NCBI GenBank assembly: GCA_025667525.1
Contig: CM046879.1
Coordinates: forward strand, 385,973,039-386,037,038
Origin: Glebionis coronaria
Lineage: Eukaryota > Streptophyta > Magnoliopsida > Asterales > Asteraceae
Direction of reading: 5' to 3'
Length of the DNA: 64,000 bases
Positions 54,868-64,000 of the stretch are shown one piece after another. Both the position numbers and the translations under genes were made by a program. The notes below the pieces were generated by a model. That model was not told the DNA's origin, did no database searches, and saw only the letters and a program-made list of their open reading frames with translations. Positions within the stretch are counted from its first letter, which is position 1; each line of letters begins with the position of its first letter.

Positions 54868-57800
54868 TGATTGTGGTAAATTACACCTCTTAGGAAAAAG
54901 GCATAAAAGCTGTAAGTATTAAGTGTACGTTTAGGAAAACGTAAACACTAATGACCCTTAAGAATTCAAAGTTCGTTTCCCAAGGAGGTATATGTGTGTG
55001 AAAAACTTGTAAAAGATTTGAGATTAATATTTGGTTTAGAAGGGGATGAGAAAAGAAGATGACGAAGACGTAAAAATAAAAATAAACACTACTAGAAAGT
55101 TAAAACGTAGAACCTTAAAAACCACAAAAATAAAAATTAATTCTAAAAATTACCAAAAATTCCTCAAAAATCAAAATAAATAAACTAAGAGTTTACCAAT
55201 GATCAAAACTTTTTCAAACCTTTTAAATAATTAAATATTCAATTTTTAAATGCTAATTAAAGCCCTAAAAATCAAAAAAATTATCAAAAAGCCCAAATAA
55301 AGATTTTTCAATTGGTAAACCTCTAGAATGACCTAAAAAGATTAAAAACTATTTTTAGAAATTTTTAAACTACTAAAAACTATTTAAAATGATTTAAAAA
55401 CTATTAAAACTTAAAATAATTATAAAAATTAATCTAAAAGAGATAAAATTATTCTAAGAGTTGCTAAATTCCTATTTTAATGTATTAAACCTAAGAAAAA
55501 TGTAAAAAGTTGGAAAAAGTGAAATTTTAAAAATAATAATAAAATAATAATAAAATAATATTAGAAATCCAAAAATTATAAAAAATTCTAAAAACTTGCA
55601 AACTAGTTTATTTTAACCTAAATAATCAGAAAATCAAAGTGAAATTACCAGAATACCCCTATTGGGCCCTCAAATGGGCCAAAACCAAAAACAGTCAACC
55701 AAATTGGGCTTTTGGGCCCAAAAAGTCAAACTTGGCTCAGTTGACTTGGAAAATCCCTATCTGACTTAAAATTCAATTCTAAGAACAAAACTCTAAAGGC
55801 CCAAAAGCTGAATATGAGCTTATCACAGCTTATTTAACACTCAGCTTATTCTTATTGGGCTTTTCAGCCCATTAAGCAATAAGCTAATGCCATAAGCTCT
55901 AATTCAACACACAACCTTCTTTTGGGATGCTTATGAGATCTGTAAAAAGAAATTTTGAAAAAGCTCACTCAATAAGCCAGAAATAAGAAAAGAATTATTT
56001 CACAAAACGACAAAATAGTCGGGATGAGAAATAAGGAACCTCAGAAGCTCTAGTTTGTTGCAAAAGCTCACAAATAGCTTAACTAAGAATAATCAATCAA
56101 GAAAATCACAAAAAGCCAAGTAGAATAAGCTGTAAGAACAGATAAGCTGGCAGAAAAAGCCAAATAAGCTAGTTTTCTAGCAAAAGCTTAACCAAAAGAC
56201 TTGTAATCTTCCAGATTTGATATTAAGCTGAGAAAAATGATTTCTATTACAGAAGATAAGTTGTTGCATGTACCAATAAGCAAAACAGATTCAATAAGCT
56301 TAGAAACCAAGTTTGACCAAAAGTCAAACGTTGATAAGTTGAAATCAAACGCTGACAGGAACAAAGTAGGCGTTGACAGACTTAATGAAGTGTAAGGACT
56401 TCTTTTTCACCCTACTGGTCAAGGTTTGAGTGCAAACCTTGTGAATCAAGGCTTACCAGTTGGGTAAACTTGATGTGTTTTGGCACAAATAAGCCAATAA
56501 GCCAGTGGGCTTATAAGCTATGAACAAAGCAATCCAAATAGCCAAATATTCTCACAAGCAGCAGACAAATAAGATCCAAGCAACAATACAACAATCCTAA
56601 TGCTAGAAATCACAATGCAACACCAAATGAGGTGGTCACTTTGCTAATGCAAATGACCACTTCAGCAGACTTTGATAAGCTATAAAAACTACAATAAGCC
56701 ACCAAATTCAACAAGCAGATAACCAATAGATAGCTTATCACCCAAACTATTCCCAAACCAAATTTCAGACCTTAGATCCAACAAACAAAGAAGTTATTAG
56801 ATCTGATGTGTTTGACCAAATTCAAAACCAATTTTATCAGATTTTTGCAAAACTTAGAATCCCTTTTCCAAACTTTCAGAAAGTAAACCAATGGCTAAAA
56901 CTTGTGTATTAGGACTTGTTTAGACCACCCAAACCCTAAGAACCAAGGGCACAAGGCCACAAGGCCTTGATAACCAGTAATCCCAAACAACCCTTAATCA
57001 AGCACTTAACAAAGGAACTTGTGATTTTAACTAATAACCTACTGATTTTAATGATCAAAAATACTTAAACAATAGCAACTAACACAATCAAACTCAAAAA
57101 TCACCAGCACAAACACCAATACTCAATATCAAAGCACCAAATCAAAATCAGTCATAAACATGAAATTTTGAGTGGAATCTTAACAAGGGATTATACCTGC
57201 CTTCCACAACATCCTAGGAAGGCCAGCAATGCTCCTTGGACCTTGTTCAACAACTAGAACAAGACCAAGGTACTTCAATGAAGATGATGCAAACTGCCTT
57301 GGTTGATGGTTCAAAGTAGAACCTCAAGGACTTTATATCTTCAACACAAACAGCAAACAACTCAACCAAGGGCTCTAATCCCTTCACAAGCTTGGTGTCA
57401 ACAAGCTTGTAAGAGCTTATAGAAAATGGCCAAGGGTTAGTACACAAAATAAGCCAAAACAGAACCTAGGATTTCAAGGTATTCAACCCTTAAAAACCTT
57501 ATGAAACAAGACGTGCCTTAACCACAAGATTAAGGTAGGCCTTAACAATCAAATGGAACTCAGAATTAGGCTACTCAAACACCAAACTTTTAATTAAATA
57601 AAAAAGAGATTTCACAATTTCAGAAATTCAAATTTTATTTAAACTTAAAAAGGAATTACAAAGATAATAGCCTAAAAGTGGAACAAAGCTCTCTCACAGG
57701 TTGAGGAGTCTTTATATAGGCAAATGCCAAGGCTAGCACTATTCACAAACCCTAGAAGTGAAATTCCCTAAATGCCCTAAGTCCTTCTAGACGTTTTGAT

Positions 57801-58775
57801 GGAATGAGCTGTTCAAATTCATCTTGGACGTTCATTTCAGCTTTGATATGAAGCAAAGAGTTTAGGCTGTTGATTTGGCCACGTCATTTTACTTGAAGGA
57901 CAAGTTGTGTTTTCATTGGTTGAGAATGTTGAGTGTGGGGTCCAGGGAGTAGTGGGAGTGAGGGTTTTGTGTGTGGGATTTGTTTCTACACATGCGAATC
58001 AAGTGTGGGTTAGGTTAATTTAGATTTACCCTTTGTTTAAGTTGGTGTAAATTCTGGGTTGGTAAAAGTGAATAGTAAAATGTTTTGATCCGAAATTGGG
58101 GGAGTGGATGTGTTTGGCGCAATATTCAGGTTTGAATGTTTCAAATGCACACAATTGGCCCTTTTTCTTCCTTTCTTTTGTCATTTGTGTTTAAAAGTCT
58201 GTCAGCGCCTATTTCCTTTGTAACAACTTTCAAGACTTGGCAATTTTGGCACAAAACTTTCTAAAAAGTGTTTTAAGGGTTATTTTTTACACTTTTGCAT
58301 AATTCAAGGGCTGATTTTGGACAATGTTGATCTTCAAAGGTCTTCAATGTATCTTTGGCTTGATGAGGGACCATAATTGACAATTTGAAATTGTTGAGGG
58401 ACTAATCTTGCCATTTCTTCAAAGTTGAAGGACCTTTTGTGTAATTTTGACAAACTTAAGGGACCAAACTTGTAATTATTAATATACAAGGGTTTTAAGT
58501 GTCATTTCTTCAATAAATGAGGATCAATCTTGTTTGTCTTCAAGTCTTCAAGGGTATTTGTTGAGAATTCCATTATTAGGGCCCGGTTCTTTGTACGGCT
58601 TCGTTTCTCGTGTCCGTTTTTCCTTGTAACTTGTGATCTTTTGTCTTTTTTACGACATCCATACCTAAAATACACAAGTAAACAAACACAAGCATATATA
58701 TGGTATATTATGACATTTTTATGCATTTAAAGCCCGAAAAGAACGATGAGATCATGTATAAATGACATCTCATCA
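54868..58775 (-). repeat. Ath-B 3' LTR
   Basis: It is 3,908 bases, TGATGAGATG (58,775) to CCACAATCA (54,868) on the minus strand. It has the same AATAAGC-rich core as Ath-A (55,700-56,720). At 56,327-56,372 it contains three CGCTGACA-type words not seen at the equivalent place in Ath-A. The frame 57,247-57,447 has no support. Confidence 0.8.
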
Positions 58776-58814
58776 CTCTCTCATACTAAGCCATTGCCGT
58801 GCCGTCACGCAATG
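58776..58814 (-). other. Ath-B polypurine tract and adjoining hairpin
   Basis: The minus strand reads CTTAGTATGAGAGAG before TGATGAG; the purine run is less pure than in Ath-A. The adjacent hairpin is CATTGCCGTG/CACGCAATG (58,792-58,814, one bulge); where Ath-A has a T-A pair, Ath-B has C-G. Confidence 0.65.
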
Positions 58815-60982
58815 CTAGAATAAAGTATCTAAGCATCACCAAAGTTCATTTTTATTAACCTTTATTGAAAAGTAAAAGACTTGCAACATACTACGAAGAT
58901 GTGTAAAGACATAATGTATGATTTTCATCACAAGAAGTGACTTTTAGGGTCTAAGAATGGAAACAAGTAAATGTCCCTTAGAGTAAACTTCGTCATCTTT
59001 GATTGTCATACATTCCATGCTAAGTGCAAAAACAAGATCATTGTTGGTACAAGTCACAATGCTAACACTACTCATACGTCCAAATTGTGTAATACTTTTT
59101 CTCCCCGCAATCCTAGTTATTATAAAAGGAAATGGGTTACTAGCATTTTTTATCTATGTGTCATGGATCACAAGTGATTCATATTGACTTATTTGAGTAG
59201 TTATTAGTCCGAAAGCAAAGTAGCACGATTTGATCAATAGTTAGCCGAAGGACAAAATCTTTTAAAACGGCTTCTCGTGTATCTCCTTAAGTTCATATCT
59301 TGGCATAACTCGTTTCACGATTTGAGACCTTTCTCGGACCGATATTTGGCATGTACTTCATACTTCAAATCTTGGGAAGACGTTCTTGAAATTATGGTCT
59401 TCTCTTCATATATTTGGAATTTCTTCACTTGACGTTTTTGAGAGATTCTTCATATTGGACCACGACTTCATCATTTTTCTTCAATCTTTACTTTGGATTT
59501 TGATATACAACGATCCGCCTCCTTTTCGGACTTGGATATATTTATCCTCATACCTTGTTAGGGTCTTTTTGGATAGACTTTCTCCATGATCTTTAGGGGA
59601 GTAATTGCTTTTCGTCGTGTGTGTCGATCCTTCATATTGATTTAGGAATAATGATACTTCACATCATCTTTGGATCTTTAGCAAAAATAGAGCTCCTCAT
59701 GCCTTGTTAGGGCCTTTTTGGATAATCGCCAATCTTCGCGTCCCGCTTCAATAAGTTATGCCTTGGCTATGAACTCTATTCAACCCCGAGCAACTTTTAA
59801 ACGATCTTGCGCTAGAGGCTAAGTAACCTTTCAAATCGTACGACCTTACTTATTGCAATTATGATTTATTCCTAATGCATTGATCTTATGGGAAGAAAAA
59901 GCCACAATTAAAAACATATGAGTTTTTGAAAGAACACTTTCGTGTTCTACGTTTAGCATGATCACTTGTCTAACTCTATCATTTCTCGTTCTTCACTATA
60001 TAAAGACCTCTAATTAAAGAGACTCGTGAATACTTAGCCATGCAAGTCAAAATAAAGCCAAATTTGGATTAGCTTTCATTAAGACTATATCAAATCAAAG
60101 TTTTGGGTTTTCAAGCCACCTATAGGATCTTGCACTTTCTTGGACTTTTTCAAGTTTAGAGAATGCGTTTTAAAGTTCCCTTGATAAGTGACTTTATAGG
60201 ATCAATTATAGGAACTTGCGAAAAGTTCTTGTTCTTAACCCATATGAGTTAAGACTTTCGCGTTTTAAAGCTCCCTATATAAAAGTCTAGCAAAACTTGA
60301 ATTGAGCGGGTTAAGGAATGTAAATGGCTCCAAATGCCCATTAAGTCAAAAATTAACTCTTATTCTACCCAACGGAAAATTTACATTCGTGTCTTAAAAA
60401 CACTTATTAAAACTAAGAAAAAATTTAAAATTTGGCCATTTTTAGCCTTATTAGCAAAACAAAACATTGAAAATTGGAAAGCGTGAGGGCGTAGCAAAGC
60501 AAGTACCTATTCACCCCCCCATACTAAAAGTAAACATTGTCCTCAATGTTTCGAGTCTAAAGTTAGAGCACCCCCATACTAGAGACGAAGAGTCGAATGC
60601 TTAGGATCTAGCATGGAAAGGGTGATCAACAATATATCTAAAGTCGTTTATTAAGTATGCTAAGAGATAATTGTTAGAACAATAAAGGATATGTCATGGA
60701 TTCGTGAAAAACTTCTTCAAACGAACGATGGAGGCTCACGTAAACGAACACGAGAGTCTTCAATCGTAGATGATGATGATCTAGATAACACAATCACAAA
60801 CAACCACGAGACAACGAGTTGAAAGGGTACGAGTCCCCTTATTAGTGAATAGTTAGCATAAAAGATAAGCATGGGATCTCCCCCACGAGGCACCTCGTTT
60901 TTGATTACCGAGTCATGAGCTCGACTCGATTCCCTCAATGCTAATTATCATTGGGGAAGGTGACTTGGTCGAGGGCAACCAT
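58815..60982 (-). mobile_element. Ath-B tail, non-coding
   Basis: This lies between the pol stop and PPT. Its parts match the Ath-A tail and the Gyp-N1 tail (positions 1-1,200). No gene is supported; the frames at 58,530-58,730, 58,971-59,187 and 59,386-59,589 are not conserved as proteins among the copies. Confidence 0.7.
60514..60580 (-). other. internal PPT-like tracts and stem-loop in the Ath-B tail
   Basis: CCCCCCC-ATACTAAAA (60,514-60,529), stem-loop AAACATTG/CAATGTTT (60,532-60,551) and CCCCCATACTA (60,571-60,581). Order and spacing match Ath-A 52,827-52,909. Confidence 0.65.
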
Positions 60983-63900
60983 TTAAGGAATTTCCCCACC
61001 AAAGTAGTGCTTAAGCCTATGTCCATTCACCTTGAAATTAGGACCATCATCTTGAGCTAGCTCAATGGTCCCATATGGAAACACTTGTGTAATGGTGAAC
61101 GGACCCGACCAGAAAGATTTCAATTTCCCGGAAAATATCTTAAGACGAGAGTTAAAAAGCAACACTTGATCACCAACGTTAAAAACCCCGGTTTTTAATC
61201 TTTGAATCATGAAACTTTTTAGTCTTTTCCTTAAAAATTAATGAATTTTCATAAGCATTATCTCTTAATTCATCCAATTCATTCAATTGTATTTTCCGGT
61301 GATCTCCCGCGGTCTTCAAGTCAAAGTTTGCATGCTTAAGGGCCCAATATGCCTTGTGCTCCAATTCAATGGGCAAATGACAATTCTTCCCGTAGACTAA
61401 CTTATAAGGAGTGCAACCAATAGGTGTCTTATAAGCCGTCCTAAAGGCCCATAAAGCATCATCAAGTTTGTCGGACCATGAAGCACGGTTTTCTCCAATC
61501 GACCTTTCTAAAATTCTCTTCAAAGCTCGGTTCGAAACCTCGACTTGCCCACTCGTTTGCGGGTGATAAGCCGTAGAAAGACGATGAGTAACTCCATATT
61601 TCTTTAGAACCTTTTCGAATTGGTCATTACAAAAATGGGTTCCACGATCGCTTATAATAGCACGAGGGGTTCCGAACCGAGAGAATAGGTGCTTCAAAAA
61701 TTTTACTACCACACGAGCATCATTAGTAGGCAAAGCCTTAGCTTCCACCCACTTAGAAAGGTAGTCCACCGCGACGAGGATATACTTGTTGCCATGAGAC
61801 GATGGGAACGGCCCAATAAAGTCTATTCCCCATATGTCGAAAATCTCACACACTTGAATTATGTTTTGCTGCATTTCATCATGTTGAGACGATTTTCCTT
61901 GACGTTGGCACGAATCACACGACTTCACAAGTGCGTGTGCATCACGATAGATAGAAGGCCAAAAGAAACCGGCATCGAACACTTTCTTCGCCGTGAGATT
62001 AGCACCGTGGTGACCACCTGTGGGTCCCTCGTGACAAGCTCTAAGGATATTAGAAGCTTTGGCACCAAACACACAACGTCGAACGAGTTGATCCGCATAA
62101 ACTCGAAAGAGATAAGGGTCGTCCCAAAAATAGAACTTGACGTCACGAAAGAATTTTCGTTTTTGTTGTGTCGTCATACCCTTGATTATGAAATTGCCCG
62201 CATGGTAATTTGCAATGTCGGCAAACCATGGGGTGGTGTCTTTAGAATTCACTACACCGAGAGTCTCAAGAGGAAATGTTTCGGTAATTTCCTTGTTCTC
62301 GAAAACATCTTTGTGAGGATCTTCTAGACGAGAGAGATGATCGGCCGCTAGATTCTCGGCTCCTTTTTTGTCAAGCACGGTGACATCAAATTCTTGGAGG
62401 AGGAGCATCCAACGAAGCAATCTTGGCTTAGCATCTTGCTTAGCTAAGAGATACTTGATAGCCGAATGGTCGGTATACACGATGCTTTTAGTCAAGACGA
62501 GATAAGGTCGGAATTTCTCAAAAGCATAGACCACGGCAAGGAATTCTTTTTCCGTTGTGGTGTACTTTAGTTGAGCCTCGGTCATCGTCTTACTAGCATA
62601 GTGGATAGGACGAAAATGTTTGGCATAACGTTTCCCTAAGACGGCCCCTATAGCATAATCACTTGCATCGCACATGATTTCAAAGGGTAATTCCCAATTA
62701 GGAGCAACAAGAATGGGAGCTTCGGTAAGTTTCCTTTTGAGAGTTTCGAAAGCCTTAACACAATCCTCATTGAAGTTAAAAGGAGCATCCTTCTCGAGAA
62801 GGTGTGTCATAGGGCGAGAGATTTTCGAAAAGTCCTTGATGAAACGACGATAAAAGCCCGCGTGGCCTAGGAAACTCCTAACTCCCTTAACGGTTTTGGG
62901 ATGAGGTAACTTGGCGATGACGTCTACCTTAGCTTTATCAACCTCAATCCCCGCCTTCGATACTTTATGTCCTAAGACGATTCCTTGTTTACACATAAAA
63001 TGACATTTTTCCCAATTAAGCACAAGATTGGTTTCTTCAAAACGTTTTAACATTTGTTCGAGATTAGATAAACATGACGTGAATGAATTACCAAACACCG
63101 AGAAGTCATCCATAAACATTTCCATCGACTTCTCGATCATATCGTGAAAAATCGCCATCATACACCGTTGAAACGTTCCGGGTGCATTACAAAGTCCGAA
63201 AGGCATCCTACGATAAGCGAACGTTCCATAAGGACACGTAAAAGTAGTGTTCTCTTGATCACGAGGGTCGATAGGGATTTGAAAGTAACCGGAAAAACCA
63301 TCTAAAAAGCAATAGAATTCATTTCCCGCAAGTCGCTCCAACATTTGATCCATGAAGGGCAAAGGAAAGTGGTCTTTACGAGTGGCGTCATTTAACTTTC
63401 GGTAGTCAATACACACCCTCCAACCGGTCACAACACGAGTGGGAATTAACTCGTTGTTTTCATTAGGCACAACGGTCATTCCTCCCTTTTTAGGGACACA
63501 ATGGATTGGGCTCACCCATGGGCTATCGGATATAGGATAAATCATTCCCGCGTCAAGGAGTTTAAGGACCTCCTTTTTAATGACATCGTGATTTTTGGGA
63601 TTCACCCTTCTTTGACTTTGAATTGCGGGTTTGTAGTCCTTCTCCATTAAAATCTTGTGAGTACAAAATTTTGGGTCAATTCCCTTAATGTCGGATATTT
63701 TCCACGCAATTGCCCCTTTATGAGCCTTAAGAACTTTCAAGAGCTCGGTTTTTTCATTATTAGCAAGACCTTTTGCAATAATAACCGGCAACTTGTCATC
63801 ACCTTCCAAGAATGCGTATTCAAGGTGAGAAGGAAGATCTTTCAATTCAAGGATAGGTGGTTCCTCGATTGAAGATTCTGGTTCAACACTCATAACTTCC

Positions 63901-64000
63901 ATCGGCGAAAGAAATGGTGGAATAGAAGTATCATCACTAATCAACACCTCATCTTCATTGTCGATTTCATTTGAAGTGAGATCGCCTCCTTGGAATGGAG
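60983..64000 (-). CDS. Ath-B pol: RT, RNase H and integrase (partial at window edge)
   Basis: The frame is open at 64,000 and runs to 61,179, then continues after a one-base frameshift to the stop at 60,983. Numbering from 63,947: RT with [12 protein letters not shown] (175-186), [13 protein letters not shown] (Asp 216), [12 protein letters not shown] (245-256) and FMDD (278-281, Met in place of the usual Val/Ile). RNase H: CDASD (426-430), Glu 467, YTDH (Asp 493), ADH (Asp 536). Integrase: HEGPTGGHH and CDSC (677-680), then Asp 709, Asp 767 and Glu 803 in DD35E spacing. The C-terminal [12 protein letters not shown] domain lies in the shifted frame. The RT wording (MTVV, NELIPTR) points to the Athila lineage. 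An extra C in a C-run at about 61,185-61,188, absent in Ath-A, causes the shift. Otherwise it appears intact. Confidence 0.9.

Larger units (their letters stand above)
54868..64000 (-). mobile_element. Ath-B: Athila-like Ty3 element inserted in Ath-A
   Basis: On the minus strand: pol (64,000-60,983), tail, PPT, 3' LTR of 3,908 bases ending at 54,868. The Ath-A pol sequence matches Ath-B up to GCATA (54,863-54,867), the expected TSD, and then switches to LTR. The 5' LTR, gag and the other half of Ath-A should follow to the right of the window. Confidence 0.85.

Noticed and set aside
61689..62327. 212-codon plus-strand frame
   Set aside because: It is antisense to the Ath-B integrase region, whose minus-strand frame has clear catalytic motifs.

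Overview
This window is repeat DNA from a plant nuclear genome. It is AT-rich, has no recognisable host gene, and almost every stretch can be assigned to an LTR retrotransposon. The protein fragments (Ty1/copia gag and pol, Athila-type and Tekay-type Ty3/gypsy gag-pol, an extra 3' ORF after copia pol) resemble what I remember from Asteraceae genomes such as the Tanacetum/Artemisia group. That assignment is from memory, not from a search.

I traced boundaries from TG...CA LTR ends, primer binding sites (PBS), polypurine tracts (PPT) and target-site duplications (TSD). The result is a deep nest. The oldest visible layer is Sire-7 (copia, +), of which only the LTR end, PBS and gag start survive (18,385-19,840). 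Left branch: Tek (Tekay-like Ty3, -, 8,876-18,384) sits in the Sire-7 LTR. Tek carries Cop-D (copia, -, 11,097-15,989) in its own LTR. It is also broken in its protease by Gyp-N1 (non-autonomous Ty3, -, 1-8,870), whose LTR holds the young Cop-N (copia-like, +, 3,950-7,950). Right branch: Cop-5 (copia, +) starts at 19,841 inside Sire-7 and is cut by Sire-N (complete non-autonomous element, 21,593-30,365), by a solo Tekay-like LTR (soloT, 31,749-34,496) and by Cop-6 (copia, +, 36,080-45,771). Cop-6 is cut by Ath-A (Athila-like, -, 45,772-54,867), and Ath-A is cut in its RNase H region by a second member of its own family, Ath-B (-, 54,868 to the window edge). A further solo LTR (soloS, 18,532-19,510) splits Sire-7 at its gag start codon. 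A 1,000-base run of N lies inside Ath-A.

Most coding regions are decayed. The exception is the Ath-B pol (60,983-64,000), which keeps RT, RNase H and integrase catalytic residues and has one visible frameshift near its end. Gyp-N1, Cop-N and Sire-N have LTRs, PBS and in part PPTs but no visible reverse transcriptase, so they would need enzymes from elsewhere.

The most unusual signals are not genes. Several unrelated elements carry family-specific, repeated short motifs or hairpins: (1) a hairpin unit built on GGTTC...GAACC in the Sire-N family, with compensatory changes between copies; (2) a CCGAGA...TCTCGG hairpin family in Tekay-like LTRs, also with compensatory changes; (3) a dispersed (A/G)CGCTGACA motif running through LTR, coding and untranslated parts of Cop-6; (4) CG-containing motif clusters in Gyp-N1, Cop-N and the Cop-5 leader; (5) a hairpin-plus-PPT module repeated in the Athila tails; and (6) a Gyp-N1 reading frame whose start codon lies on the tRNA primer binding site.
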